From the NCBI RefSeq assembly GCF_009371985.2, contig NZ_VIKU02000001.1, forward strand, positions 558,001 through 622,000: 64,000 bases of DNA, read 5' to 3'. Positions 38,767 to 49,001 of this stretch are shown here, one piece after another. Every line of letters starts with the position of its first letter. Within the stretch, counting starts at the first letter, position 1. The translations under genes and the position numbers were made by a program. The notes beneath the pieces are model-generated. The model saw only the letters and a list, made by a program, of their open reading frames with translations, was not told where the DNA came from and did no database searches. The DNA comes from Pelagihabitans pacificus (GTDB lineage Bacteria; Bacteroidota; Bacteroidia; Flavobacteriales; Flavobacteriaceae).

Positions 38767-39396
38767 CTATTTAGTTAAGTTCGCCTCAAGCCCTTCCAAT
38801 GAACCTTCCAGCAGCACGACATTATTGGCATTCAATATTTTGTAAGTGCTTATTTCTGAGTTAGTTACAACTTCAGAACGGCTCAAATTACGCGAAGCCA
38901 AATATACGCTATTATTTGAATCGCCCAACACAAACAATGATTTTTTGTTTTCAAGGCCAAGAGACTTTAAAATCTGAACGAAATCCTTCGTCTTTGGCGT
39001 CTCAAAATTGAAATCCTCCAACACCAAAATTGCCTTCTCTTTGGACTTGATACTCAAGGCCGATTTGCGAGCCAAACGTTTGACGTTTTTATTGAGTTTT
39101 TGGGTATAATCCTTTGGTCTTGGACCAAAAATTCTACCTCCTCCCCTAAAAATAGGGGATTTGATACTACCTGCTCGAGCGGTACCCGTACCTTTTTGCT
39201 TCTTGATCTTTCTAGTACTTCCAGCAATCTCACCGCGCTCCTTAGACTTATGCGTTCCTTGACGCTGATGCGCCAAATACTGCTTAACATCCAAATAAAC
39301 CGCATGATTGTTGGGCTCTATAGCGAAAACATCATCTGAAAGCTCTACTTTCCGACCTGTTTCTTTTCCCTTAATATCTAATACTGCTACTTTCAT
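38767..39396 (-). CDS. rplD: 50S ribosomal protein L4
   Basis: A 209-residue protein with an extended loop reaching the exit tunnel (THKSKERGEIAGSTRKIKKQKGTGTARAGSIKSPIFRGGG). Its ATG overlaps the rplC stop by one base (TAATG), so the two are translationally coupled. In E. coli L4 regulates the S10 operon; no equivalent leader was identified. Confidence 0.98.
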   Translation of the reverse strand: MKVAVLDIKGKETGRKVELSDDVFAIEPNNHAVYLDVKQYLAHQRQGTHKSKERGEIAGSTRKIKKQKGTGTARAGSIKSPIFRGGGRIFGPRPKDYTQKLNKNVKRLARKSALSIKSKEKAILVLEDFNFETPKTKDFVQILKSLGLENKKSLFVLGDSNNSVYLASRNLSRSEVVTNSEISTYKILNANNVVLLEGSLEGLEANLTK

Positions 39397-40013
39397 TACT
39401 TCTCGACGGTTATGTAAGCGTTTTTATGTCCGGGAACACATCCCTTCACTACAATCAGGTTTTTTTCAGGAACCACTTTTAACACCCTTAGGTTTTGAAC
39501 CGTCACTCGCTCACCACCCATTCGGCCAGCCATACGCATTCCCTTAAAAACTCTTGACGGATCTGATCCCGCACCAATCGAACCCGGTGCCCTTAATCTG
39601 TTATGTTGTCCGTGGGTCGACTGCCCGACACCCGCAAAACCGTGCCTTTTAACCACCCCTTGGAATCCCTTTCCCTTGGATGTTCCAACAACATCAACAA
39701 ATTCACCTTCTACAAAAATGTCGACACCGATGGTATCTCCCAATTTGTATTCCCCTTCGAACTCCTTGAATTCAACGACTTTTTTCTTGGGAGAAGTGCC
39801 TGCTTTTTTACTATGGCCCAATTCGGCCTTGTTCGCACGCTTTTCTGCCTTGTCATCGAAACCAAGTTGAAGGGCACTGTACCCGTCTACCTCTTTGGTT
39901 CTGACTTGGGTAACTACACACGGGCCAGCTTGAATGACGGTACAGGGAACATTTTTCCCGTTCTCGTCAAAGATGCTGGTCATGCCTACTTTTTTTCCTA
40001 TTAACCCAGACAT
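39396..40013 (-). CDS. rplC: 50S ribosomal protein L3
   Basis: A 205-residue early-assembly protein with the long loop near the peptidyl-transferase centre ([31 protein letters not shown]). It begins a new stretch after a 190-base gap behind rpsJ, which contains a hairpin with a T tail. No clear separate promoter was found upstream of it. Confidence 0.98.
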   Translation of the reverse strand: MSGLIGKKVGMTSIFDENGKNVPCTVIQAGPCVVTQVRTKEVDGYSALQLGFDDKAEKRANKAELGHSKKAGTSPKKKVVEFKEFEGEYKLGDTIGVDIFVEGEFVDVVGTSKGKGFQGVVKRHGFAGVGQSTHGQHNRLRAPGSIGAGSDPSRVFKGMRMAGRMGGERVTVQNLRVLKVVPEKNLIVVKGCVPGHKNAYITVEK

Positions 40014-40095
40014 TTCATTTTGAATTTTGAGTCAAGCCTCCAAACTGAAAACCCATACTCATGTTTATATTACATTTATTACTTAAATACTTGAC

Positions 40096-40128
40096 AAAAA
40101 AACAGGGTCAAAAAACAATTCAACCCTG
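40096..40128 (-). terminator. Possible terminator or attenuator between rpsJ and rplC
   Basis: On the minus strand CAGGGT (40128-40123), a 14-base loop, ACCCTG (40108-40103), then seven T (40102-40096). The stem is only 6 bp, so termination is likely partial. It lies 75 bases after rpsJ and 82 bases before rplC. Confidence 0.5.
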
Positions 40129-40203
40129 AATTTATTTTTTTTACCGTTTTTCCCTCGCCCGCAGCTCAGGACATGTCTACCTCCGCCTAAGCGAAATTCA
40201 GAA

Positions 40204-40509
40204 TCACACCTTGATCTCGACCTCGACACCGCTGGGAAGCTCTAACTTCATCAAGGCATCGATGGTTTTCGAGGAGGAGCTATAAATATCCAATAGCCTT
40301 TTGTATGAGCTTAATTGAAATTGCTCCCTGGATTTTTTATTCACGTGCGGTGAACGCAATACCGTAAATATTTTCTTATGTGTCGGCAACGGAATGGGGC
40401 CAGTTACCACCGCTCCGGTCGTCTTTACCGTCTTTACGATTTTCTCAGCAGACTTATCCACCAAATTATGGTCGTAAGACTTTAGTTTTATTCTAATTTT
40501 CTGACTCAT
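40204..40509 (-). CDS. rpsJ: 30S ribosomal protein S10 (NusE)
   Basis: A 101-residue small-subunit protein that also acts as NusE in transcription antitermination. Typical sequence: [42 protein letters not shown] and [13 protein letters not shown]. Here it is joined to fusA (10-base gap) as the end of the str group, and separated from rplC by 190 bases, whereas it leads the S10 group in E. coli. Confidence 0.98.
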   Translation of the reverse strand: MSQKIRIKLKSYDHNLVDKSAEKIVKTVKTTGAVVTGPIPLPTHKKIFTVLRSPHVNKKSREQFQLSSYKRLLDIYSSSSKTIDALMKLELPSGVEVEIKV

Positions 40510-40519
40510 CTTCTAAAAA

Positions 40520-42649
40520 TTAAGCGGTTACCCCTTTTGTTGCCTTGATTACTTCCTCTGCTATGTTCGATGGCGTTTCCGCATAGTGCGAGAATTCCAT
40601 GGTCGAGGTAGCCCTACCGGAAGAGAGTGTCCGCAAAGAAGTTACATAACCGAACATCTCGGACAAAGGAACTTCGGCCCTGATTACTTTTGAACCCGCT
40701 CTATCCGACATATCATTGACCTGCCCTCTTCGACGGTTCAAATCCCCGACAATATCACCCATATTTTCTTCGGGCGTCAATACTTCCAACTTCATGATCG
40801 GCTCCATTAACACGGCACGCGCAGCTTTGGCAGCCTCTTTGTAACCTAATTTCGCAGCCAATTCGAATGAAAGCGAATCAGAATCCACTGGATGGAAGGA
40901 TCCGTCTTTTAAAGTCACCTTCATACTATCCATTTCAAAACCGGCCAAAGGACCATTTTTCATGGCTTCCTTAAATCCTTTTTCTACGGATGGAATGTAT
41001 TCCTTAGGAATATTACCTCCTTTAATTTCATTTACGAACTCCAATCCAGCCTTCGTTTCTTCGGAAGCCGGCTCCATGGTAAATACGATATCCGCGAACT
41101 TACCTCGGCCACCAGTTTGTTTCTTATAGACTTCCCGATGGTCGGCTTTGGCGGTCAATGCCTCTTTGTACTCAACTTGTGGCTGACCTTGGTTCACCTC
41201 TACCTTGAATTCCCTTCTCAAACGGTCAACGATGATATCGAGGTGCAACTCTCCCATTCCGGAGATGATAGTTTGCCCCGATGCCTCATCGGTCTTTACT
41301 TGGAAAGTGGGATCTTCTTCGGCCAATTTTGCCAAGGACATTCCCAACTTATCTACGTCGGCCTTGGTTTTAGGCTCTACTGCGATACCGATTACCGGAT
41401 CCGGAAAATCCATGCTTTCAAGAACAATCGGATGCTTTTCGGAAGACATGGTATCCCCAGTCTTGATATCCTTAAAACCAACGGCAGCCCCAATATCACC
41501 TGCTTCTATGAAATCAATCGCATTCTGCTTGTTGGAGTGCATCTGATAGATACGGGAAATACGTTCTTTTTTGCCGGAACGGTTATTCAAGATGTAGGAA
41601 CCGGCATCCAAACGACCCGAATAGGTTCTAAAGAATGCCAAACGCCCCACGAATGGATCGGTAGCAATCTTGAACGCCAAGGCTGAAAATGGCTCCTTAA
41701 CATCTGGTTTTCTACTAATTTCCTCGCCAGTGTCGGGATTGATTCCGACGATAGCATCTTTATCGACCGGGGATGGTAGGTACCTACATACGGCATCCAA
41801 CAAAAATTGAACCCCTTTGTTTTTAAAGGAAGAGCCACAAATCATTGGAATGATAGCCCTATCCATCACGGCAGCCCTTAAGGCAGCGTGTACTTCCTCC
41901 TCGGTGATGGACTCTTCATCCTCGAAGAATTTCTCCATCAACTCCTCATCATATTCCGCTACCGCTTCGATCAACGCGGCCCTGTATTCCTTTACCTCCG
42001 CCTTCATTTCTTCGGGAATATCGATAACATCAAAAGTAGACCCAAAGTTATCCTCGTGCCATACAATGGCCCTATTTTTCGCCAAGTCGACGATACCCTT
42101 AAAATCGGCCTCGTCGCCAATTGGCAGTACGATGGGTACCGCATTGGAACCCAACATTTCCCGCACCTGCTTACAGACGTTCAGGAAATTTGCTCCCTGA
42201 CGGTCCATTTTATTTACAAAACCGATACGTGGCACCTTATAATTGTCAGCAAGTCGCCAGTTCGTTTCAGACTGTGGCTCCACCCCGTCTACCGCACTAA
42301 ATAGGAATACCAATCCGTCCAATACACGCAATGATCGATTCACCTCCACCGTAAAATCCACGTGGCCCGGAGTATCGATAATATTGAAATGATACGGTTT
42401 GGTCTCATCGGTGATCTGCCCATTCTTCATGGGAAAATTCCACTCGCAGGTAGTCGCTGCGGACGTGATGGTGATACCTCGTTCTTGCTCCTGCTCCATC
42501 CAATCCATGGTGGCAGCGCCATCATGCACCTCCCCGATTTTATGACTTACCCCGGTATAGAACAAAATACGTTCGGTAGTAGTGGTCTTACCGGCATCAA
42601 TATGCGCAGCAATACCTATATTTCTTGTATATTTTAAATCCCTAGCCAT
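40520..42649 (-). CDS. fusA: Elongation factor G
   Basis: GTPase that drives translocation of tRNA and mRNA after peptide transfer; 709 residues. GTP-binding motifs: [13 protein letters not shown] (P-loop), [12 protein letters not shown] (switch I), DTPGHVDF (G3) and NKMDR (G4). Domains II-V follow, with [21 protein letters not shown] in domain III and [23 protein letters not shown] in domain V. It sits 5 bases after rpsG; no tuf gene is adjacent. Confidence 0.98.
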   Translation of the reverse strand: MARDLKYTRNIGIAAHIDAGKTTTTERILFYTGVSHKIGEVHDGAATMDWMEQEQERGITITSAATTCEWNFPMKNGQITDETKPYHFNIIDTPGHVDFTVEVNRSLRVLDGLVFLFSAVDGVEPQSETNWRLADNYKVPRIGFVNKMDRQGANFLNVCKQVREMLGSNAVPIVLPIGDEADFKGIVDLAKNRAIVWHEDNFGSTFDVIDIPEEMKAEVKEYRAALIEAVAEYDEELMEKFFEDEESITEEEVHAALRAAVMDRAIIPMICGSSFKNKGVQFLLDAVCRYLPSPVDKDAIVGINPDTGEEISRKPDVKEPFSALAFKIATDPFVGRLAFFRTYSGRLDAGSYILNNRSGKKERISRIYQMHSNKQNAIDFIEAGDIGAAVGFKDIKTGDTMSSEKHPIVLESMDFPDPVIGIAVEPKTKADVDKLGMSLAKLAEEDPTFQVKTDEASGQTIISGMGELHLDIIVDRLRREFKVEVNQGQPQVEYKEALTAKADHREVYKKQTGGRGKFADIVFTMEPASEETKAGLEFVNEIKGGNIPKEYIPSVEKGFKEAMKNGPLAGFEMDSMKVTLKDGSFHPVDSDSLSFELAAKLGYKEAAKAARAVLMEPIMKLEVLTPEENMGDIVGDLNRRRGQVNDMSDRAGSKVIRAEVPLSEMFGYVTSLRTLSSGRATSTMEFSHYAETPSNIAEEVIKATKGVTA

Positions 42650-42654
42650 CTTGA

Positions 42655-43131
42655 TTAAAATCTAAAGTGAGAGAATGCTTTGTTGGCCTCGGCCATTTTA
42701 TGGGTATCAACTCTTTTCTTAACCGCGGCACCCTCTTCCTTGGATGCTGCCAATACCTCACCGGCCAGTTTTTGGGCCATTCCTTTTTCATTTCTTTTTC
42801 TAGCGTAGCTGATCAACCACTTCATTGCTGTGGAAATCTTTCTATCAGGTCGAATTTGCATGGGTATTTGAAAAGTAGCTCCCCCTACTCGCCTACTTCG
42901 AACCTCCACATGGGGCATTACGTTCGATAGTGCGTCCTTCCACAGTTCCAATGCACTTTTCTCCTCGTCGGTCTTTTTTTCCTCGACGATGTCCATCGCA
43001 TCGTAAAAAACACTGAATGCTACCGATTTCTTACCATCCCACATCATCATATTGACAAAACGGGTTACGAGTTGATCATTATATCTTGGATCTGGCAATA
43101 ATGGCCTTTTCTTTGCCTGTCTTTTTCTCAT
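42655..43131 (-). CDS. rpsG: 30S ribosomal protein S7
   Basis: A 158-residue primary binding protein of the 16S 3' domain. Typical sequence: [47 protein letters not shown] and [20 protein letters not shown]. Confidence 0.98.
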   Translation of the reverse strand: MRKRQAKKRPLLPDPRYNDQLVTRFVNMMMWDGKKSVAFSVFYDAMDIVEEKKTDEEKSALELWKDALSNVMPHVEVRSRRVGGATFQIPMQIRPDRKISTAMKWLISYARKRNEKGMAQKLAGEVLAASKEEGAAVKKRVDTHKMAEANKAFSHFRF

Positions 43132-43169
43132 TGCATCAATTTTTAGACAAGTTGTCCTGTCTTTTCATT

Positions 43170-43544
43170 TTACTTCTTTGGGCGTTTTGCTCCGTATTTA
43201 GATCTTCGTTGGGTTCTACCTGCAACACCTGCAGTGTCAAGCGCCCCCCTCACGATGTGATACCTAACTCCCGGCAAATCCTTCACCCTTCCGCCCCTTA
43301 CTAATACTATCGAGTGCTCCTGTAGGTTGTGTCCCTCTCCGGGAATGTAGGCATTTACCTCTTTACCATTGGTCAACCGAACCCTTGCCACTTTTCGCAT
43401 GGCAGAGTTTGGTTTCTTAGGTGTTGTAGTGTAAACACGTGTACAGACCCCCCTTCTTTGGGGACACGAATCCAAAGCAGCCGATTTACTCTTCTTAGTA
43501 ATCGTGGTCCTTCCTTTTCGTACTAATTGTGAAATTGTTGGCAT
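43170..43544 (-). CDS. rpsL: 30S ribosomal protein S12
   Basis: A 124-residue decoding-centre protein and first gene of the minus-strand translation block. Key lysines where streptomycin-resistance mutations arise appear as wild type ([10 protein letters not shown] and [12 protein letters not shown]). It starts 42 bases after a perfect Bacteroidota-type promoter. Confidence 0.98.
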   Translation of the reverse strand: MPTISQLVRKGRTTITKKSKSAALDSCPQRRGVCTRVYTTTPKKPNSAMRKVARVRLTNGKEVNAYIPGEGHNLQEHSIVLVRGGRVKDLPGVRYHIVRGALDTAGVAGRTQRRSKYGAKRPKK

Positions 43545-43586
43545 ACTATATTAATATGTATAAATGTACCCTTGTTTTAGGGTCGG

Positions 43587-43617
43587 CAAATGTAGTAATA
43601 TTTCACAATAATTCAAA
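43587..43617 (-). promoter_or_regulatory. Promoter of the str-S10-spc-alpha block
   Basis: On the minus strand TTTG (43617-43614), a spacer of exactly 19 bases, then TACATTTG (43594-43587), matching TTTG-N19-TAnnTTTG at every fixed position. It is 42 bases upstream of the rpsL start and is the only full consensus promoter seen for the 17-kb block. Confidence 0.75.
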
Positions 43618-43913
43618 TGGCAATCAATTAAATTTTTACGATTTTTTTATTTTCACCTTTTCCATACAATAAACATTTTAAAACCACCTTCGAATCCGAT
43701 TCGGCCATCCTTTGGTGACATCCCCCTAAGCCAAAACGTACGGGTAGTCAGTACCAGATTGAAAACCCCTCGTTCCAAACAACACAAAATTCCAACATAA
43801 TTGCGAAATCATTAAAATTCAAGCTTGTTATATAATAGGTAATAAATTATGTCAATTGTTTTAGCTATAACCGATAATTAACATGGAGAGTCTTAAAATT
43901 TTATTAAAAAAGG

Positions 43914-43945
43914 TTTGGATAATTAACTTGCTTTTTTGATTTTTG
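43914..43945 (+). promoter_or_regulatory. Putative promoter of the SusC/SusD locus
   Basis: TTTG (43914-43917), 20-base spacer, GATTTTTG (43938-43945), one mismatch from TAnnTTTG. It lies 27 bases upstream of the SusC-like start codon. Confidence 0.5.
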
Positions 43946-43972
43946 CCGCTAGCTAATTCAAATAATTAAAAA

Positions 43973-46900
43973 ATGAGAACAAAACTAAATGGATTCTTAA
44001 CGCTACTATTGGCGTTTGTTGTGCATGTTTCGTTTGCACAAGACAAAACGATCACTGGTACGGTGACAGACCAGGACGGTCTGCCACTTCCAGGGGTCAA
44101 CATAGTTGTTGAAGGTACAACCACCGGTACCCAAACCGATTTCGATGGTAATTATGCCATCAAAGGTAGTGTCGGACAAACGCTGCTATTCACTTACATA
44201 GGTCAAAAAGATGTACGACAGACCATTGGTGCCTCGGATACCATCAACGTACAAATGCAGGAGGATGCCCAAGCCTTGGAAGAGGTGGTTGTAACGGCAC
44301 AGGGTATCAAAAGGGAGAAGAAAGCCTTAGGATATGCCGTAACTTCTGTAGGAGAGGAGCAAATCCAGGACCGAACTGAAGCCGATATCGCCAGGGTACT
44401 GACCGGTAAGGCGGCAGGGGTTCAGATTACGGCTCAAGGGGGAACCACGGGCTCCGGTACGAGTGTGAACATTCGTGGTTTGAGTTCCTTTAGTGGGAGC
44501 AACCAGGCCTTGTTCATCGTGGACGGCGTTCCGTTTAGTAACGACACCAACCAAGGTGGTGGTGATGGCCAGGCGGATTTCATTTCAGGTAATACCGGTT
44601 CATCCCGTTTCCTGGATTTGGACCCGAACAACATCGCTAGCGTAGAAGTACTGAAAGGTTTGGCCGCGGCCACCCTTTATGGTTCGCAAGGACGTAACGG
44701 GGTCGTATTGATTACCACCAAAGCAGGAGCTGCACAAGCCGGTCCCAAAAAGACCGAAATTACCGTAAGCCAGTCTTTCAACACCTTGGAATTGGCTTCG
44801 TTGCCCGATTACCAGCAGCAATACGGAAATGGTTTCGACCAGTCATTCGGATGGTTCTTCAGTAACTGGGGACCTAGCTTTGACCGTGATGGTGTTTCCG
44901 GGTGGGGGAATCAACCTGCCATTGATGACAACGGTACTTTGGCACATCCATATTCTACTACTTCAGTCCAAGCCACAAGGGACGCGTTCCCCGAATTACA
45001 GAACGCGCGGTATCCTTGGCGACCTTACGATTCCGTGGAGGAATTCCTAAGTCCTGGATACAACACCGTAACCTCCGTGAATATCGCAGGGGCCAGTGAA
45101 ACAGGCAATACTACTTATAATGCCAATATCGGATACACCGATGAGGAAGGGTTTACCCCCGGTAACACCTTGAACAGGTTAACCGTTTCTATTGGGGGGA
45201 CCTCAAAACTCTCCAACAAGTTTACCGTAAGGGGAACCATGAACTACGCCAGAACCGATGTTAGAACTCCTCCTGTTGCCTCCAGTAGGGGTAACGGTAC
45301 GGATGGTCTATCGGTTTTTGGTAATGTCTTCTTTACGCCAATAAGTGTGGACTTGATGGGGCTGCCTTTTGAAAACCCAATCGATGGTTCCAGTGTCTAC
45401 TACCGAAATGGTAACGACATCATCAACCCTCGATGGACAGCGAAGAACGTAACCTATCGTCAGTTCACCAACCGTGTCAATTGGAACTTGGCTTTGGATT
45501 ACCAAATCAATGACAATCTGACGGCTACCTGGCGAACAGGTCTCGACTTCTACAACGAGCGCAATGAAAATGGATCGAACAAAGGAGGTGTAGAATTTAC
45601 CGATGCCATCTTCGGATTCTACGAAACTTTTGATAACAACAATACGATTTGGGACCATTTCCTTTCGTTGAACGGGAACTATGACCTTTCGGAAAAGTTG
45701 GGTATGACCTTTACGGTAGGTGCCAACGCACGACAGGATTTCTTCGACCGCCAAGGTGTTCGTAGTACCGGACAAATCGTATTTGGTATAAAGAGACACT
45801 TTAACTTCGAAAATCAGTTGCCATTTCAATTTACCCGCAACAGGAATATCGTCGGTTTAATTGGTGCAGCCAGCTTGGATTACGACAATATGTTGTTCTT
45901 GAACGTCTCTGCAAGATCCGACTGGGTTTCTAACTTTGCCAAAGAAAACAGAAACCAGACCTATCCCGGAGCCAGTTTATCATTCCTACCAACGGCTGCC
46001 TTCTCGGGGCTTCGTTCGGAAAATGGGCTGAATTTCTTAAAAATTCGAGCAGGCTACGGTACTTCGGCAAACTTCGATACGCAATTTGCCTATCCTACGG
46101 TTAATGTAGTGGAGCAAAATACACAACGTTTTGCCGATCCGTTCGGTGGTGCTTTGTTGACCACCAATCAGGTGGATAACTTCAGGGCCAATCCTGACTT
46201 AAAGCCAGAGCTTTTGGAGGAGTATGAAGTAGGTATCGAATCGCGTTTTTGGAAAAACCGTGTTTCCTTGGATGTTACTTACTACGATCGAAGAACAAAT
46301 GATTTGATCGTATTGGAGCCATTATCCCCTTCTACCGGGTTTAGCTTCACTCAAAGTAATATTGGACAAATTAAGAATGAAGGTCTAGAAGCCGACTTAG
46401 GTATCGATTTGTTCGATAGCGAAAACTTTAGCTGGAATTCTAGAATCAATTTCTTTACCAACAACGAGACGGTAACCGAACAGGAGCAAGACTTCATCGC
46501 TTACGCCGGTAGTTTAGCCGTTGGTGGTGGGCTTTTCAGAGGGTCTAACGCAGCAATCAAAGGGGAATCCCTGAGAACAATGGTCGGTACGGCCATCGCC
46601 CGTGATGCCGAAGGAAATTTCTTGGTCAATGACGCCGGTAACTATGTAGTGGCCGAACAGGATGCCAATGGGGATGTTCCGATCATCGGGGATGCGGTTC
46701 CTGATTACACAATGAACTTCATCAACACTTTGCGATACAAGAATTGGAGTTTAGGATTCCAAATCAATCACACCAAGGGAGGTGATATCATGTCGAGCAC
46801 CGTGGCCTCATTGTTGGGTCGTGGATTGATTGTTGAAACCCAAGACAGGGAAAATACCTATATCTTGCCTGGTGTGAAGCAGAGCTCGATCGACCCTGCC

Positions 46901-47254
46901 ACGGGAGTAGCTACGCAGGCCAATGATATTCAAATCAACAACTCGACCTATTATTTTTCGAACTTGCTTTTCGGACCCACCGAACTGCGTGTATATGATG
47001 CATCGGTCGTTCGTTTACAAGAACTTTCTTTGAGCTACAGCTTCCCATCGAAGTACCTGGACAGGACTCCGTTTGGCAGCCTAACGATTACGGCCCAAGG
47101 ATTTAACTTGTGGTACGACGCCTACAACACACCGGACGGTGCCAACTTCGACCCTAACGTCGCAGGTACCGGTATCGGTAACGGATTCGGATTCGAATTT
47201 ATCAACGGGCCATCCGCTCGTAGGTACGGTATCACGTTAAGAGCAAGTTTCTAA
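43973..47254 (+). CDS. SusC/RagA-family TonB-linked outer-membrane transporter
   Basis: A 1093-residue outer-membrane barrel importing an oligomeric substrate with a SusD lid, powered by TonB. Order: signal peptide (cut after VSFA, about residue 22); carboxypeptidase-D-like repeat domain (about 25-105; GTVTDQDGLPLPGVNIVVEG, QTDFDGNYAI, the SusC N-terminal extension); plug domain (about 110-245; IANVLTGKAAGVQI-like block read as IARVLTGKAAGVQI, then VDGVPFSND, VEVLKGLAAATLYG and NGVVLITTKAG); and a long barrel ending in an aromatic residue (LRASF). The substrate cannot be read from sequence. SusD follows 25 bases later. Confidence 0.96.
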   Translation: MRTKLNGFLTLLLAFVVHVSFAQDKTITGTVTDQDGLPLPGVNIVVEGTTTGTQTDFDGNYAIKGSVGQTLLFTYIGQKDVRQTIGASDTINVQMQEDAQALEEVVVTAQGIKREKKALGYAVTSVGEEQIQDRTEADIARVLTGKAAGVQITAQGGTTGSGTSVNIRGLSSFSGSNQALFIVDGVPFSNDTNQGGGDGQADFISGNTGSSRFLDLDPNNIASVEVLKGLAAATLYGSQGRNGVVLITTKAGAAQAGPKKTEITVSQSFNTLELASLPDYQQQYGNGFDQSFGWFFSNWGPSFDRDGVSGWGNQPAIDDNGTLAHPYSTTSVQATRDAFPELQNARYPWRPYDSVEEFLSPGYNTVTSVNIAGASETGNTTYNANIGYTDEEGFTPGNTLNRLTVSIGGTSKLSNKFTVRGTMNYARTDVRTPPVASSRGNGTDGLSVFGNVFFTPISVDLMGLPFENPIDGSSVYYRNGNDIINPRWTAKNVTYRQFTNRVNWNLALDYQINDNLTATWRTGLDFYNERNENGSNKGGVEFTDAIFGFYETFDNNNTIWDHFLSLNGNYDLSEKLGMTFTVGANARQDFFDRQGVRSTGQIVFGIKRHFNFENQLPFQFTRNRNIVGLIGAASLDYDNMLFLNVSARSDWVSNFAKENRNQTYPGASLSFLPTAAFSGLRSENGLNFLKIRAGYGTSANFDTQFAYPTVNVVEQNTQRFADPFGGALLTTNQVDNFRANPDLKPELLEEYEVGIESRFWKNRVSLDVTYYDRRTNDLIVLEPLSPSTGFSFTQSNIGQIKNEGLEADLGIDLFDSENFSWNSRINFFTNNETVTEQEQDFIAYAGSLAVGGGLFRGSNAAIKGESLRTMVGTAIARDAEGNFLVNDAGNYVVAEQDANGDVPIIGDAVPDYTMNFINTLRYKNWSLGFQINHTKGGDIMSSTVASLLGRGLIVETQDRENTYILPGVKQSSIDPATGVATQANDIQINNSTYYFSNLLFGPTELRVYDASVVRLQELSLSYSFPSKYLDRTPFGSLTITAQGFNLWYDAYNTPDGANFDPNVAGTGIGNGFGFEFINGPSARRYGITLRASF

Positions 47255-47279
47255 ATAAAAATTGTTAACGAATTACATT

Positions 47280-48986
47280 ATGAAAAAAATATTCAAACAC
47301 TTAGTAATCATCCTTCTCGTAGTCGGTTTAGCGGAGTCCTGCGAAACTACCGATTTGGATGGAAGGGTGAGCCCCAACGATCTATCGGTAGATCAAGCGG
47401 ACCCTAATTTGTTGTTGAACGCAGTTCAATTGGCGTATGCAACAAACCAACAGACCTTTAGCGATAATGCCGCTGCCCTTACCCGTATCGATTATTTCTT
47501 CGGAAGGGATTATTTTAACCAATTGCCCGGTACCGTTTTGAACGGTGCCTGGTCGAGGACTTATAGTTCAAATACGAGTTTCGTGGGAGACGTTGTATCC
47601 GTGGGTATTCTAACCAACTTGCAGGCATTGGAAAGTATCGACGCCAACACAGACGTTGATTACTCCTTCCATATAGGAGTTGCCAAAACCCTTTATGCGC
47701 ACTCTTTGTTCCAATTGGTCGACTTTTTGGGCCAAGCGGCGTTCAGTCAAGCTGGACAACCTTTGGAATTCCCAGCGCCATCTTTGGATAGCGGCGAGGA
47801 GGTATATGCTGCTGCCTTTAATCTGTTGGACGAAGCTGAGGCCCTTTTGGCAGGCAATCCGTCCGCCCAAGGAGCAACCGATTTGTTTTACGATGAGGAT
47901 TCTTCCAAATGGGTAAAATTAATCAACACGCTACGTCTACGCTCTTATAAGAACACAGGGAACAAGGCAGCCTTTGACGCCATTATTGCCGGCGGCAATT
48001 ATATTAGCAGTACTGCGGATGATTTTCAACTACAGTACGGTACTTCTGAATTGCAGCCCGATACAAGGCACCCGGACTATGCGCAAGATTATACTCCTAG
48101 TGGTGCCAACATTTATCAGTCGAACTGGTTGATGGAGCTGATGCTTGACAACGACGATCCGCGAATTCGTTATTACTTCTACCGTCAGAGTAACGGGACC
48201 CCAGGAGCGCTAGACGTTAACGGAGATCCAGTAGACCCTAACGAAGAAACCCTGGCGTGTTCATTGGTGGTACCACCACAGCACTATTTGGATGGTGGCT
48301 ATACCTATTGTAGCGTTGATAACGGCTATTGGGGCCGTTCACACGGTAACGACGAAGGTACCCCTCCCGATAACTTCTTGAGAACAGCTGTTGGTGTATA
48401 TCCTGCTGGTGGTCTTTTCGATGATAGCGAATTCAATGACGAAGGCCTAGCTCCTGGTGTCGGCCTTGGCGCCGGAGGCGGTGGTGCCGGTATTGAGCCT
48501 ATTATTTTGGCAAGCTACGTGGACTTCTGGATTGGGGAAATGGCTACATCTGATAGCGAGAAAGCCGCTGCCCTCCAGGCTGGTTTGGAAAAGTCTATTG
48601 CCAAGGTACAATCTTTTGGTTCTTTGGATGGCTCGGCCGACTTATCCCTTGCACCCTCCGAAACCGATGTTGATGACTACATCACAGGCATTGTGGATGC
48701 TTTTAACGCCGCCACCGGAGATGATAAGGAAAATATCTTTGCCGAACAGTATTTCGTAACCTTGTACGGAGGCGGTACCGAATCTTATAACTATTATAGG
48801 AAAACAGGATACCCAACCACTGTATTGCCAAACTGGGAGTTGAATCCAGGTCCGTTCCCAAGAACGTTCCTATATCCGCAAAACGAAGTGGTCACGAATC
48901 CCAATTTGGAACAGCGAACCGCTTTAACGGAGCAAGTTTTCTGGGACACGAATCCAGCGAGCCCTACTTTTCCGCCAGCGAACTAA
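47280..48986 (+). CDS. SusD/RagB-family nutrient-binding lipoprotein
   Basis: A 568-residue surface lipoprotein that caps the SusC channel and captures substrate. The leader ends AESC (Cys21). The N-terminal DPNLLLNAVQLAYA and later helices carrying KWVKLINTLRLRSYKN (TPR-like core) are typical of the SusD-like group 2. The start at ATG 47280 is preferred over an in-frame TTG at 47262 because it gives a standard lipoprotein leader. A Gly-rich loop (PGVGLGAGGGGAGIEP, about residues 391-406) is unusual and may be in the binding face. Confidence 0.94.
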   Translation: MKKIFKHLVIILLVVGLAESCETTDLDGRVSPNDLSVDQADPNLLLNAVQLAYATNQQTFSDNAAALTRIDYFFGRDYFNQLPGTVLNGAWSRTYSSNTSFVGDVVSVGILTNLQALESIDANTDVDYSFHIGVAKTLYAHSLFQLVDFLGQAAFSQAGQPLEFPAPSLDSGEEVYAAAFNLLDEAEALLAGNPSAQGATDLFYDEDSSKWVKLINTLRLRSYKNTGNKAAFDAIIAGGNYISSTADDFQLQYGTSELQPDTRHPDYAQDYTPSGANIYQSNWLMELMLDNDDPRIRYYFYRQSNGTPGALDVNGDPVDPNEETLACSLVVPPQHYLDGGYTYCSVDNGYWGRSHGNDEGTPPDNFLRTAVGVYPAGGLFDDSEFNDEGLAPGVGLGAGGGGAGIEPIILASYVDFWIGEMATSDSEKAAALQAGLEKSIAKVQSFGSLDGSADLSLAPSETDVDDYITGIVDAFNAATGDDKENIFAEQYFVTLYGGGTESYNYYRKTGYPTTVLPNWELNPGPFPRTFLYPQNEVVTNPNLEQRTALTEQVFWDTNPASPTFPPAN

Positions 48987-49001
48987 CAATATAAAAGAAA
49001 A

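Larger units (their letters stand above)
43545..43972. other. Divergent intergenic region between rpsL and susC-like gene
   Basis: A 428-base AT-rich stretch without a supported gene. It holds the rpsL promoter (43587-43617, minus strand) and the putative susC-like promoter (43914-43945, plus strand). Between about 43620 and 43910 I see no repeat, RNA gene or open frame worth reporting. Confidence 0.8.

Noticed and set aside
26314-43544. Plus-strand open frames opposite ribosomal genes
   Set aside because: All overlap confidently identified ribosomal genes and show no recognisable protein features.
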